A stretch of DNA of 64,000 nt. Source: Nitrosospira multiformis. GTDB lineage: Bacteria > Pseudomonadota > Gammaproteobacteria > Burkholderiales > Nitrosomonadaceae. Below the pieces are notes generated by a model. It did not search any database. It worked only from the letters and a program-made list of their open reading frames with translations, and had not been told where the DNA came from. Position 1 is the first letter of the stretch, and each line of letters begins with the position of its first letter. Shown here piece by piece: positions 47,359 through 56,645 of the stretch. The translations under genes were made by a program, and so were the position numbers. The stretch is from NCBI RefSeq assembly GCF_900111585.1, contig NZ_FOHI01000012.1, positions 17,842-81,841 on the forward strand, given 5' to 3'.

Positions 47359-47861
47359 TATTTGTCTCCTGTCGCAGTCATTGGCTGGACTAGCTTCAGG
47401 TGCGACGAATTCCTTTTGAAACGGGCGTTAAACTGCTCCATGATTTTTATAATCCCGGCTGCCGCGGCCCATAGTTCTTGCCAAGTCTGTTTATCCAGCG
47501 GCCCCACGTTGCTGTGCGCTGTATACAGGTATGGATCTGAATCCTCTGTTGCCCCTTTAGGCGAATAGGCGATCGAAAATTTTCCGAAGGGGATAGGAGC
47601 GACCTTGGGCGCAACGTACTTGTGCCCCCGCCTTAGCTCGAAGTGACCGCTCTTGAGCTTCCTGACTTGCCAACCTTCTTCCAGGGTACTCTCCATTGAG
47701 TAATCCTGCTTCACGCGTTTTCTTCCTTCCGGAAATTGCTCAGGGCGAGCGACGCCAAGAGCAATTAATTGCTCCTTAGTGCCGGTATAAATGCTGGCGA
47801 GGGGTAAATTGGAAACTATTGCGAATCTGTGCGCGGACGCGCGTGGGGATGCCTTTGGCAT
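47358..47861 (-). CDS. Unknown satellite protein, first gene after the attenuator
   Basis: 167 aa from the ATG at 47861, preceded by TAGGAG seven bases upstream. The frame stays open back to 48146, but the upstream part is low-complexity and contains a terminator hairpin, so I choose 47861. The protein has a basic, Ser-rich N-terminus and no recognised domain (YTGTKEQLIALGVARPEQFPEGRKRV, then LKSGHFELRRGHKYVA). Confidence 0.65.
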   Translation of the reverse strand: MPKASPRASAHRFAIVSNLPLASIYTGTKEQLIALGVARPEQFPEGRKRVKQDYSMESTLEEGWQVRKLKSGHFELRRGHKYVAPKVAPIPFGKFSIAYSPKGATEDSDPYLYTAHSNVGPLDKQTWQELWAAAAGIIKIMEQFNARFKRNSSHLKLVQPMTATGDK

Positions 47862-48142
47862 GGCAATGCTCCTATAGGTCGGTTGAGTAACCGCCTCCCA
47901 GAGTCCAATCTGGTGGGCGGCGCGTAGCGAGTTGGACTTATCGGTAGGAGCACCGACGGCCTTGCGGCCCCCGCCACGGCCACCCGTAAAAGGGAATGCC
48001 ACGGCAATAAAAAAGCCGCATGCGTAACGCTTTGCGGCCATTGCCGCTCCTATTCTCGGGAGTCCAAGCCCGGTCGATGAATTTGCATCGACAGGAAAAG
48101 CATAATCCGGGGAGAATGAGAGTGTCAAGGGAAAAAGCATCC
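47862..48142 (-). promoter_or_regulatory. Structured leader with internal terminator (immunity-type attenuator?)
   Basis: Between alpA and the replication operon. On the minus strand it contains GTCGATG...CATCGAC near 48080, then a Rho-independent terminator GCCGCA...TGCGGC with T6 (plus 48008-48038). Beyond that are CGGT...ACCG and AGTCCAA...TTGGACT stems ending at the 47861 start. A terminator before the replication genes recalls P4-type immunity RNA control (inference). Confidence 0.5.
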
Positions 48143-48349
48143 TCACGCCCCCGCCTTTGGTGTTACGCGTGGACGGCTATCGATCCATGCTTGTACTTCC
48201 TCGCTGTGCCAACCACTAGCACATTCAGATAACTTAACTCTGGATGGGAATTGCCCTTGAGCTTCCAGGCGGTAGATCGAAGAACGAGAAAGCCCGGTTA
48301 CACGAGAGACTTCGGGCTGCTTGAGGATGGGTTTTACTACTATCTGCAC
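48143..48349 (-). CDS. alpA: AlpA-family transcriptional activator
   Basis: 68 aa from a GTG at 48349 preceded by TAGGAGG. KPILKQPEVSRVTGLSRSSIYRLEAQGQFPSRVKLSECASGWHSEEVQAWI is the canonical AlpA HTH domain (MerR-like winged helix). AlpA proteins activate excision or replication genes of P4-like satellites and prophages. It sits between the integrase/regulator genes and the replication operon. Confidence 0.88.
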   Translation of the reverse strand: MQIVVKPILKQPEVSRVTGLSRSSIYRLEAQGQFPSRVKLSECASGWHSEEVQAWIDSRPRVTPKAGA

Positions 48350-48409
48350 ATTGCCTCCTATGTGATTCCAGCGCGCCCTATGCGACGCTGATGGAGGCAT
48401 TTTTGCAGA

Positions 48410-48478
48410 GGTGTATGTGCTACACCACCTAACTAAAAGACTGAACTATATAAAGTAAATGGCTATTTAACGAGACAA
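48410..48478 (-). promoter_or_regulatory. Candidate alpA promoter and operator
   Basis: On the minus strand TTGTCT (48473-48478) and TTTATA (48449-48454) are spaced by 18 bp. Downstream, GGTGT...ACACC (48410-48426) is a small inverted repeat that could bind a regulator. Confidence 0.45.
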
Positions 48479-48489
48479 ATTATTTGGGA

Positions 48490-49374
48490 TTATTTTTGGA
48501 AATGAGGCGCACTCTGAACTATAAAACGATAATCACCATCAATTAGCCTTCTTGCGGCCCGATCTGCGTTGTACACGCCCTTTTCATCAATACCATTTGA
48601 GATCGTATCTGCTATTTCACGAGCAGATGCGCCACTTTCAAAGCCATCGAATACTCTTAAATATAATGGAAATTTTTTAATATGGAGCCGCACTTGGGTT
48701 ACCGGTTTTGCACCTTCCTTTTCTTTCCGTAAGTTTTGCTCACTCATAGCGTGGCGTTTTATTGCATTAACTTGTGATTCGATAGGCCAGTTAGTGTTTA
48801 TCCTATATATAAATTCGTGTTCTCTAACAGGCTCGATGTAATACTCAGTTTTGTCGCTGTCATTAATAAAATAATATGTTTTTTTTGCCAAATGCGGGTC
48901 ATTTCTTTTAAAGACGCAAGGAGAATCTATTTCTTTATGAGTTTCGACATATTCAATTGAATGGAAATACTCAATTCCCCATTTCTCATGCACCGATGAC
49001 AAATGATCCGCCAGGAATATCTTTAACGAATCTCTAATATCCAGTGACATAAGATACTGCACGGTATTAATGGAATTAACTGCAAGATCTCTATTGAAAA
49101 CACCAAGTTTAAGCAGTTTAACTTGGGCATCCAGCTCCATCCCAGCCTTATCCGCCAACCCTCTCACAAAGTTTATATTTATATCAGGCGTCCATTCAGC
49201 AATGAATACTTTATTTCGACTTAGAAACTCCCATGCCCATCGATCATAACTGGTTTCTTTTTTGAATTCGTAGCGCTTCCCATTACGCCAATCGCGACGT
49301 GAAAGTGCTTCCGTTAATATCTCTCTGCTGCTTGTTTCCATATCCTGAGTCATATCTTCCTCAACTATTGCCAA
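48490..49374 (-). CDS. DUF2285-like regulator of mobile elements
   Basis: 294 aa. The N-terminal YDRWAWEFLSRNKVFIAEW resembles the short domain preceding DUF2285 in ICE-encoded regulators. The C-terminal HIKKFPLYLRVFDGFESGASAREIADTI is the DUF2285-type HTH. The middle part is unusual (AT-rich, KWGIEYFHSIEYVE) and not recognised. It starts 3 bp from the integrase stop. Confidence 0.6.
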   Translation of the reverse strand: MAIVEEDMTQDMETSSREILTEALSRRDWRNGKRYEFKKETSYDRWAWEFLSRNKVFIAEWTPDININFVRGLADKAGMELDAQVKLLKLGVFNRDLAVNSINTVQYLMSLDIRDSLKIFLADHLSSVHEKWGIEYFHSIEYVETHKEIDSPCVFKRNDPHLAKKTYYFINDSDKTEYYIEPVREHEFIYRINTNWPIESQVNAIKRHAMSEQNLRKEKEGAKPVTQVRLHIKKFPLYLRVFDGFESGASAREIADTISNGIDEKGVYNADRAARRLIDGDYRFIVQSAPHFQK

Positions 49375-49377
49375 GCT

Positions 49378-50568
49378 CTACAGCTTTACTCCGTATTTAA
49401 GGTTATCCAAGTAATCCGCCCAGGCTTGCATCATGATCCTCCGCTCCTTAAGAAACTTGGTGCGGTTGTATGCTGCGCCTAGGACGTCAGGAACCTTATG
49501 CGCCAACTGGTGCTCTATTACTTCTGGCTTTTGATGCAACTCTTCCGCCAGTATCGTTCGGGCCATTGCTCTAAAACCATGTCCGGTTATTTCGGTTTTG
49601 GTGTCATACCCCATACGGCGTAGCGCGGCATTCACGGCCGCATCACTCATTGGCTTCTTTGGATCGCGTCCGGAAAACACATAGCGACCGTGGCCAGTGA
49701 GAGCTTGCAGTTCCCGCAGGACCGTTACCGCTTGGGTAGCCAATGGAACAGAATGCTCCGTCTTCGTCTTAGTGACAAAATAGCGCCACTCAGCCTTATC
49801 AAAGTCAAAATCCTTCCATTCGGCGCGCCGTAGCTCCCCAGGACGCACGAAAAACATTGGGGCAAGGCGTAGGGCACACTGAACAATAAAAGTGCCTCTA
49901 AAGCCCTCTATTGCCCGCAGAAGCTCTCCTACCTGTACGGGATCGGTAATTGAGGCGAAATGATTCTTTTTTGTTGACGGTATCGCGTCTTTCAAATCCT
50001 GAGAAGGATCCCGCTCTGCCCGCCCGGTAGCCACAGCATATCGAAATACCTGCCCGCAGTTCTGCTTGACTCGATGCGCCGTATCAAGCGCTCCCCTGCT
50101 TTCGGTACGGCGGATAACGGCGAGTAGCTGAGGAGGGGTAATATCTGCAATGGGTTTGCTCCCGATCCAAGGGAAAGCATCGTTTTCCAAGCGCCTGATA
50201 ATCTTGTCGGCATGGGAAGGAGCCCATTGAGGGGAAAACTTTGCAAACCATTCCCGGGCAATCGCCTCAAAACTGTTCGCCGCATTTTCCTTGCTTGCAT
50301 GCTTAGATTGCTGCTTAACCACGCCTGGGTCAACATCATTGGCCAACAGCTTGCGAGCATCTTCTCGCCGGCTGCGCGCCAAGCTCAGCGACACGTCCGG
50401 ATAAACGCCAAAAGCGAGACGTTTTTCTTTCCCGCCAAACCGGTACTTGAACCGCCAATATTTCGAACCATTCGGCATCACCTCGAGATACATGCCCCCA
50501 CCATCAGCCATTTTGTAAGGCTTAGCCTCGGGTTTGGCTTTGCGCACTGCCACGTCGTTTAATTTCAT
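49378..50568 (-). CDS. int: Tyrosine integrase (P4-type, DUF4102 arm domain)
   Basis: 396 aa. N-terminal arm-binding DUF4102 domain (LNDVAVRKAKPEAKPYKMADGGGMYLEV), SAM-like core-binding domain, and catalytic domain with R242 (RPGELRRAEW), H330-x-x-R333 (HGFR), H357 and Y367 (YNRTKFL). All catalytic residues are present, so it is probably active. Its 5' end faces tRNA-Ala 180 bp away, the standard arrangement for tRNA-targeted islands. Confidence 0.93.
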   Translation of the reverse strand: MKLNDVAVRKAKPEAKPYKMADGGGMYLEVMPNGSKYWRFKYRFGGKEKRLAFGVYPDVSLSLARSRREDARKLLANDVDPGVVKQQSKHASKENAANSFEAIAREWFAKFSPQWAPSHADKIIRRLENDAFPWIGSKPIADITPPQLLAVIRRTESRGALDTAHRVKQNCGQVFRYAVATGRAERDPSQDLKDAIPSTKKNHFASITDPVQVGELLRAIEGFRGTFIVQCALRLAPMFFVRPGELRRAEWKDFDFDKAEWRYFVTKTKTEHSVPLATQAVTVLRELQALTGHGRYVFSGRDPKKPMSDAAVNAALRRMGYDTKTEITGHGFRAMARTILAEELHQKPEVIEHQLAHKVPDVLGAAYNRTKFLKERRIMMQAWADYLDNLKYGVKL

Positions 50569-50580
50569 GAAAACACCTTA

Positions 50581-50632
50581 TTGGGGGCATCAAATCTACA
50601 TTGGGGGCATATATTGCCGAATTATGCCCCCT
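50581..50632. promoter_or_regulatory. Arm-type integrase repeats, element A proximal end
   Basis: TTGGGGGCAT at 50581 and 50601 in one orientation and ATTATGCCCCC at 50621 in the other, between the integrase start and the tRNA flank. Same core as the repeats at 37481 and 40765. Confidence 0.6.
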
Positions 50633-50685
50633 CTAGGTGCTGGATTCAATAGAACTTGATGGGACGTGGCGGGAGGAAAAACCAA

Positions 50686-50710
50686 TGAAAAAGCCCGCAG
50701 TTAGCGGGCT
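50686..50710 (-). terminator. Terminator of tRNA-Ala
   Basis: On the minus strand AGCCCGC-TAACT-GCGGGCT followed by TTTTC, ~40 bp after the tRNA. A decayed copy exists at 37350-37375. Confidence 0.88.
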
Positions 50711-50746
50711 TATGGGACTTCTTGAGACTTGTTGGAACAGTGAATT

Positions 50747-50821
<75 letters not shown>

Positions 50822-50909
50822 ATTGATTGCATATTTTATAACAAACCGTTGCGCCGTAGTATGCCATCGCGAAGCGACAGGAGTTTCAACCTAAGCTATC
50901 CATAACGGC

Positions 50910-51809
50910 TTACACCCAATCCTTCCCGATCAAAAAATTGGTATAAAGCTTGTCTTCTGCGCTGCCCGGCTCCGGCTTCCAGTCGTATCGCCATTTGACG
51001 ACCGGGGGCAGGGACATGAGGATGGATTCAGTACGACCTCCCGATTGCAGACCGAACAGAGTTCCCCGGTCCCACACGAGGTTGAATTCCACGTAGCGGC
51101 CACGGCGGTAAGCCTGAAAGTCGCGTTCGCGCTCGCCGTAGGGCACACTCTTCCGCCGCTCCAGAATCGGCAGGTAGGCATCCAGGAAGTGAGTGCCCAC
51201 ACTCTTCGTCAGGTTGAAGCAGCTGTCAAAGTCGGGTTTACCCAGATCATCATAGAAAATGCCGCCAATACCGCGCGGCTCCCGGCGGTGCTTGAGATAA
51301 AAATATTCGTCGCACCATTTCTTGAAGCGCGGATGGTAATCGCTGCCGAACGGTTGCAGCGCGTCCTTGCAGGTCTGGTGAAAATGCACTGCATCTTCTT
51401 CAAAACCGTAATAGGGCGTCAGGTCCATGCCGCCGCCGAACCACCATACGGGCTCGGCGCCTTCCTTGCGCGCTTCCAGATAGCGCACATTGAGATGCAC
51501 GGTAGGGGCATAGGGGTTGCGAGGGTGCAGCACGAGCGATACTCCCATGGCCTCGAAACTCCTTCCCGCCAGTTCCGGTCTCGCAGCGGTAGCGGAAGCA
51601 GGCAAGCCTCCCCCGAACACGTGCGAGTAGTTCACTCCGCCGCGCTCCAGCACGTTACCCTCTTCCAGCACGCAACTCAGGCCCCCGCCTCCTTCCGGTC
51701 GCTCCCATTCATCACGGCGGAAGTGCTTGCCATCGACTTTTTCCAGTCCCTCCACAATGCGTTGCTGAAGTCCCGTAAAGAACTCCCGCGCTTTTTGCGC
51801 AGTGCTCAT
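50910..51809 (-). CDS. hemF: Oxygen-dependent coproporphyrinogen III oxidase
   Basis: 299 aa from the ATG at 51809 (GGGAGA upstream). [67 protein letters not shown] and [33 protein letters not shown] are HemF signatures. It decarboxylates coproporphyrinogen III to protoporphyrinogen IX for haem synthesis, in the cytosol. It follows purD by ~55 bp and may share a transcript. Confidence 0.96.
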   Translation of the reverse strand: MSTAQKAREFFTGLQQRIVEGLEKVDGKHFRRDEWERPEGGGGLSCVLEEGNVLERGGVNYSHVFGGGLPASATAARPELAGRSFEAMGVSLVLHPRNPYAPTVHLNVRYLEARKEGAEPVWWFGGGMDLTPYYGFEEDAVHFHQTCKDALQPFGSDYHPRFKKWCDEYFYLKHRREPRGIGGIFYDDLGKPDFDSCFNLTKSVGTHFLDAYLPILERRKSVPYGERERDFQAYRRGRYVEFNLVWDRGTLFGLQSGGRTESILMSLPPVVKWRYDWKPEPGSAEDKLYTNFLIGKDWV

Positions 51810-51864
51810 GCGATCTCCCATACATCTGTTTGGTGCTGATTTTTTTCTTCCACACCATCCACCG

Positions 51865-53175
51865 CTATTTACGGTGGTTAATAGCCCGATACCCGATATC
51901 ACGCCGCATCTGGCAACCGTCGAAATGAATCTGTTCGGCGATTTCATAGGCACGTCGCTGAGCCATCCTGAAGTTGTCACCCAAGGCAGCTACACAGAGA
52001 ACGCGCCCACCGGCCGTCACGATCTCTTCCCCGTTTTCGCCACCCCGGGCGGTTCCCGCATGGAAAACATGATAGTCTCTTTCCGCTGGCAACGTTGCAG
52101 GCAAGGCGGATAGGCCTTCGATGGCATCGCCCTTGCGGGGAGAATCGGGATATCCATTCGCTGCCATAACCACCGCTAGAGCAGGCCGCCGATCCCACTC
52201 CGCCTCTATCTTGTCCAGATTCCCGGACAGGGCATGCTCGATGAGGGTGATAAAATTGCTCTTGAGGCGCAGCAGGATAACTTCGGCTTCCGGATCGCCC
52301 ATGCGGCAATTGAACTCGAGTACTTTTATGCCCCCGCCTGGGGTAATCATGAGTCCCGCGTAAAGGAAACCTATGTAGCGCTCACCTTCCTTTTCCATCC
52401 CGCTTATCGCACGTTGGATGACTTCCCGCATTATTTTTCCATGGAGAGTGGGAGTAATCGAGGAAGCGGGCGAATAGGCCCCCATGCCCCCAGTATTAGG
52501 CCCCTCGTCGCCATCCTTCAGGCGCTTGTGATCCTGACTGCTGGCCAGCGGCAAAACGTGACGACCGTCAGTCATGACGATAAAACTGATTTCTTCGCCT
52601 TCCACAAATTCTTCGATCACAATCTTCGGTGCTGCCTTGCCTGACTGCTTTTCGCCCAGCATCTTGTCCACGGCGGCATGCGCTTCTTCCAGCGTCGCCG
52701 CCACGACCACGCCTTTACCTGCCGCCAGCCCGTCCGCTTTTATTACGATGGGAACGCCCTTCTTGTCGACATACCGGTGCGCCTTGGTAGCGGAACTGAA
52801 GGTGGCATAGTCTGCGGTAGGAATGCCATGGCGGCCCATGAAAGCCTTGGCGAAATCCTTGGAAGTTTCCAGTTGTGCCGCCTTTTGGGTAGGACCGAAG
52901 ATCTTCAGGCCAGCGAAACGGAAGGCATCGACGATACCTTCCGCCAGGGGCGCTTCCGGCCCGACAACGGTGAACGCGATCGATTCCTTTCTGGCGAATT
53001 CGATCAAGTCCGGGACGGCGGTGATGGGCACGTTCTTCAGGTCTTTTTCGAGCTCGATACCCGCATTGCCCGGGGCGACAAATACAGTCGCAGGAAGCCG
53101 TCTGCGCGAGGAATCCAACAGCTTCCACGCGAGGGCGTGTTCTCTGGCACCACCGCCGATTACAAGTAGTTTCAT
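51865..53175 (-). CDS. purD: Phosphoribosylamine-glycine ligase
   Basis: 436 aa from the ATG at 53175. [18 protein letters not shown], then [18 protein letters not shown], the ATP-grasp region ([22 protein letters not shown]) and [11 protein letters not shown] are GARS motifs. Second step of purine synthesis. Located after purH in the usual order. Confidence 0.96.
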   Translation of the reverse strand: MKLLVIGGGAREHALAWKLLDSSRRRLPATVFVAPGNAGIELEKDLKNVPITAVPDLIEFARKESIAFTVVGPEAPLAEGIVDAFRFAGLKIFGPTQKAAQLETSKDFAKAFMGRHGIPTADYATFSSATKAHRYVDKKGVPIVIKADGLAAGKGVVVAATLEEAHAAVDKMLGEKQSGKAAPKIVIEEFVEGEEISFIVMTDGRHVLPLASSQDHKRLKDGDEGPNTGGMGAYSPASSITPTLHGKIMREVIQRAISGMEKEGERYIGFLYAGLMITPGGGIKVLEFNCRMGDPEAEVILLRLKSNFITLIEHALSGNLDKIEAEWDRRPALAVVMAANGYPDSPRKGDAIEGLSALPATLPAERDYHVFHAGTARGGENGEEIVTAGGRVLCVAALGDNFRMAQRRAYEIAEQIHFDGCQMRRDIGYRAINHRK

Positions 53176-53390
53176 ATCTCTGGATTCAGAACTGCAAGTA
53201 GCCACCTTGCGAATCGGCCTGTGCTATCCGCGTCTATCGGATAATTGGTTGGGTTGATCAAGGGATTCATAGAAAAAAAGCAAAAATAAGTAACCGGGAA
53301 ACAAAGAAATTTTATTCATTGGCATTGCACGCGCACTATCGCCCGGTTGACCTTGAACAACCGCTTTTTCCATGCGTTCAATGCTTGAGT

Positions 53391-54953
53391 TCAATGCCTG
53401 AAATGGCGCACGCCGGTAAATACCATTGCCACCCCTTGTTCATCCGCCGCAGCGATAACCTCTTCATCCCGTACACTGCCACCCGGCTGGATGACTGCCA
53501 CCGCTCCCGCCTGAACGACGACATCCAGCCCGTCGCGGAAGGGGAAGAAGGCATCGGATGCTACTACCGAGCCTGCCAGGGTGAGGTTCGCGTTCCCGGC
53601 CTTGATCGAGGCAATGCGCGCGCTATCCACCCGGCTCATCTGTCCGGCGCCCACGCCGAGCGTCTGCCCGTTGGCACAAAAGACGATGGCGTTCGATTTG
53701 ACGAATTTCGCCACCCGCCAGGCAAACAGCAGGTCCTGCAATTGCTGCGCTGTCGGTTGGACTTGGGTCACCACCTTCAATTGGTCAGAGGTAACGTTGA
53801 GGCTGTCCGGAGTCTGCACCAGCAATCCTCCACCCACTCGCTTGAAGTCGTAGGCGTTGTTCCCCGCCTCGAGCGGCACGGTGAGCACGCGCACATTGGC
53901 TTTGCGCGCGAGCATCTGCCTTGCCTCGTCCGTCATTTGCGGGGCGATGATCACTTCGACAAACTGGCTCATCACCGCCTCGGCCGCGGGGGCGTCCAGG
54001 GTGCGATTGAAAGCGATAATGCCGCCGAATGCGGAAGTGGGATCGGTGGCAAATGCAAGCTTGTAAGCCGCGAGGGGTGAATCGCTGATCGCCACGCCGC
54101 AAGGATTGGCATGCTTGATGATGACACAGGCTGGGGAATCAAACGTCTTTACGCATTCCCAGGCGGCATCCGCATCCGCGATGTTGTTGTAAGAGAGTTC
54201 CTTGCCCTGCAACTGCCTGTAACTCGCAAGGCTGCCTGGAACGAGTTGCGGATCGCGGTAAAAGGCGGCCTGCTGATGCGGGTTTTCCCCGTAGCGCAGA
54301 GGCTGCACCAGGCTGAAATTGAGATTCAGGCGTTCCGGAAAGGTACGACGTTGTGCATTTTCCCCCTCGATGGAGGTGAGGTAGTTGCTGATCGCCCCAT
54401 CATAGGCGGCTGTATGCGAAAACGCCTTGCACGCCAGCCGGAACTGGAACTCAGGCGTAACCTCGCCGCCGGCAGTCTTCATCTCGTCAAGTAACGCGGG
54501 ATAATCCGCCGGATCGGTGACTACGGCCACGCTCTGGTAGTTCTTGGCAGCAGCGCGCACCATGGTCGGGCCGCCGATATCGATATTTTCAATGGCCTCT
54601 TCCAGGCTGCAATCCGGCTGCGCCACTGTGTGGCTAAAAGGATAGAGATTCACTACCACCAGATCGATGGCGGGAATTTCCGCCTTTTGCAGCGCCGACA
54701 CATGCTCGGGCAAATCCCGTCTCGCCAGAATTCCCGCGTGTATTTTTGGATGCAGGGTCTTGACTCGTCCATCCAGCATCTCCGGAAAGCCGGTGTAGCT
54801 CCCGACCTCGGTCACGGCAACGCCAGCATCCCTCAAAAGCCTGGCGGTGCCGCCTGTAGACAGAATGGTTACTTCGAGTTTGCGCAGCTCTTGCGCAAAC
54901 TCGACAATACCGCTTTTATCTGAAACACTGATCAGGGCTTGTTTAATCGACAT
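53391..54953 (-). CDS. purH: Bifunctional AICAR transformylase/IMP cyclohydrolase
   Basis: 520 aa. The N-terminal IMP cyclohydrolase (MGS-like) domain has [15 protein letters not shown] and the [17 protein letters not shown] segment. The C-terminal AICARFT domain has [23 protein letters not shown] and [13 protein letters not shown]. Last two steps of IMP synthesis, full length. Confidence 0.97.
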   Translation of the reverse strand: MSIKQALISVSDKSGIVEFAQELRKLEVTILSTGGTARLLRDAGVAVTEVGSYTGFPEMLDGRVKTLHPKIHAGILARRDLPEHVSALQKAEIPAIDLVVVNLYPFSHTVAQPDCSLEEAIENIDIGGPTMVRAAAKNYQSVAVVTDPADYPALLDEMKTAGGEVTPEFQFRLACKAFSHTAAYDGAISNYLTSIEGENAQRRTFPERLNLNFSLVQPLRYGENPHQQAAFYRDPQLVPGSLASYRQLQGKELSYNNIADADAAWECVKTFDSPACVIIKHANPCGVAISDSPLAAYKLAFATDPTSAFGGIIAFNRTLDAPAAEAVMSQFVEVIIAPQMTDEARQMLARKANVRVLTVPLEAGNNAYDFKRVGGGLLVQTPDSLNVTSDQLKVVTQVQPTAQQLQDLLFAWRVAKFVKSNAIVFCANGQTLGVGAGQMSRVDSARIASIKAGNANLTLAGSVVASDAFFPFRDGLDVVVQAGAVAVIQPGGSVRDEEVIAAADEQGVAMVFTGVRHFRH

Positions 54954-55064
54954 TCGTATTTTTACTGAATCAGGATCGGGTCTGTGGCGTGATGCATTAC
55001 AACCATTAATTGGCCCGCTTGCGGCTGACCTTCAGGCGTGTAAACAACAACTTTGCCCGATCGT

Positions 55065-55307
55065 CTATTTGATCTGATACTGCTTCATTTTATTGCGCAG
55101 CGTATTGCGGTTGATGCCGAGCAATTCGGCGGCACGCGTTTGATTACCCCCGGCTCTTTCCATGACCAGTTCGATCAGAGGCTTTTCCACGCTGCGTATC
55201 ACCATTTCGTGGATGGCATGCGGCTTTTCGCCGTCGAGATCGTTAAAGTAATCTTCGACTGTTTTGCGTACGCACCGCGCGATATCGTTTTCGTTAATTA
55301 TGGTCAT
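55065..55307 (-). CDS. fis: Fis-family DNA-binding regulator
   Basis: 80 aa. The C-terminal HTH GGNQTRAAELLGINRNTLRNKMKQYQI matches Fis/NtrC-type helix-turn-helix, and the short N-terminal dimerisation part fits Fis. It overlaps dusB by 4 bases, the dusB-fis operon order known from other proteobacteria. Confidence 0.93.
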   Translation of the reverse strand: MTIINENDIARCVRKTVEDYFNDLDGEKPHAIHEMVIRSVEKPLIELVMERAGGNQTRAAELLGINRNTLRNKMKQYQIK

Positions 55308-56317
55308 GCCACCAATTCCTCAGCCTCGACGTAGGTCAACCGCCGCCCGTAGCCGGCAAGCTCACTGAAAAAGTCGTTAACCGCAGACAGCTGCTGGTCG
55401 GTAGACTGCAGCTGGTTCATGGCATGACGGAAACCCGCAGACCCGACCAGTCCTTTGGTATACCAGGAAATATGCTTGCGGGCGATGCGGACCCCCGAAT
55501 ACTCGCCATAGAAGCTATACAGATCGTGCAAATGTGCGACGAGTACACGGTGAATCTCCGCCACTTCAGGCAGCGGAAGGTGTGAGCCGGTAGCGAGATA
55601 GTGATTGATCTCCCGGAAGATCCAGGGGCGGCCTTGTGCTGCGCGGCCGATCATGACGGCATCCGCTCCCGTATAGTCAAGCACGTGTTTTGCTTTTTCC
55701 GGTGTCGTAATGTCCCCATTGGCGACAACGGGAATCCGCACCTCAGCCTTGACCGCCGCGATGGTATCGTATTCAGCATGGCCAGTGTAAGCACAGGCGC
55801 GAGTACGTCCATGGATGGCAAGCGCCTGGATGCCGGCATTCTCCGCAATGCGGGCAATGGAGAGCGCATTCTTGTGCTGGGTATCCCACCCCGTGCGAAT
55901 CTTGAGGGTGACAGGCACGCTCACCGCGCCTATGACGGCATCCAGGATCCGCCCGACCAGCGGCGGGTCCTGCAGCAATGCAGAGCCTGCCATGACATTA
56001 CAAATCTTCTTGGCGGGGCAGCCCATGTTGATGTCGATGATCTGAGCCCCTTGCGCGACATTGTACCGCGCAGCTTCCGCCATCATCGCCGGGTCGGCGC
56101 CGGCAATCTGCACCGAGATAGGATCCACCTCGCCTTCATGATTAGCGCGGCGGCGTGTCTTCTCGGAACCCCAAAGGAGTGAATTGCTCGACACCATTTC
56201 GGACACAGCCATTCCGGCGCCCATGCTTTTGCACAGTTGCCTGAACGGGCGATCTGTCACTCCCGCCATAGGCGCCACGATAAGGTTGTTTTTGAGAATA
56301 TGAGAACCGATTTTCAT
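55304..56317 (-). CDS. dusB: tRNA-dihydrouridine synthase B
   Basis: 337 aa from the ATG at 56317. VAPMAGVTDRPFRQLCKSMGAGMAVSEM, IDINMGCPAKKICN with the active-site Cys, TLKIRTGW, IHGRTRACAYTG and MIGRAAQGRPWIF are DusB motifs (FMN site). Reduces uridines in the tRNA D-loop. Translationally coupled to fis. Confidence 0.95.
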   Translation of the reverse strand: MKIGSHILKNNLIVAPMAGVTDRPFRQLCKSMGAGMAVSEMVSSNSLLWGSEKTRRRANHEGEVDPISVQIAGADPAMMAEAARYNVAQGAQIIDINMGCPAKKICNVMAGSALLQDPPLVGRILDAVIGAVSVPVTLKIRTGWDTQHKNALSIARIAENAGIQALAIHGRTRACAYTGHAEYDTIAAVKAEVRIPVVANGDITTPEKAKHVLDYTGADAVMIGRAAQGRPWIFREINHYLATGSHLPLPEVAEIHRVLVAHLHDLYSFYGEYSGVRIARKHISWYTKGLVGSAGFRHAMNQLQSTDQQLSAVNDFFSELAGYGRRLTYVEAEELVA

Positions 56318-56645
56318 GATTCTGAACTGACCCGCCAAAGTGCGGCGACGGGCAAGGGATGAGAATGGACGTAATTCTAACAGCTATTGCAGATTAGAGT
56401 AGCGGCCCTGCCGCTTTCGATAAGGCCTCGGTAGCAGAGCTGCCGCGGCAAGGAGAGAGTACCAGCCGATTTATGGCGAAGCAAATCCCGTTGCTGGAAA
56501 GCAGATTTAAGCAGATTTCGCCATGCGCGCGAAGCCTTTTTCGGCGCATTATCTTGCGTCAAACCGCTCTGACCCTTATCTGTTTTGCGATTCACGAATG
56601 GACGGGGGCGCGCATGCTTGGATGATCTCAACTTCATCCTCAGGA
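56318..56645. other. Intergenic region, no gene seen
   Basis: About 330 bp between the ubiH-type gene and dusB. A frame starting at the ubiH stop exists but has low-complexity, unlikely content. Promoter of dusB-fis is expected here. Confidence 0.45.

Larger units (their letters stand above)
40691..50746. mobile_element. Element A: candidate phage satellite with defence cargo at tRNA-Ala
   Basis: About 10 kb bounded by an att-like site (40691) and the tRNA-Ala 3' end (50747), with arm-type repeats inside each end. Minus-strand order: integrase, DUF2285-like regulator, AlpA, two unknowns, RepA-like ATPase, five small overlapping genes, HK97 capsid, terminase small subunit, dCTP deaminase, small ORF. 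There is no portal, large terminase, protease or tail gene. This content fits a satellite that exploits a helper phage better than a full prophage, although a heavily reduced prophage is not excluded. Confidence 0.7.

Noticed and set aside
47862..48146. N-terminal extension of the 167-aa satellite protein to a 262-aa protein
   Set aside because: The extension contains a terminator hairpin and low-complexity residues, and a good ribosome binding site precedes the ATG at 47861.
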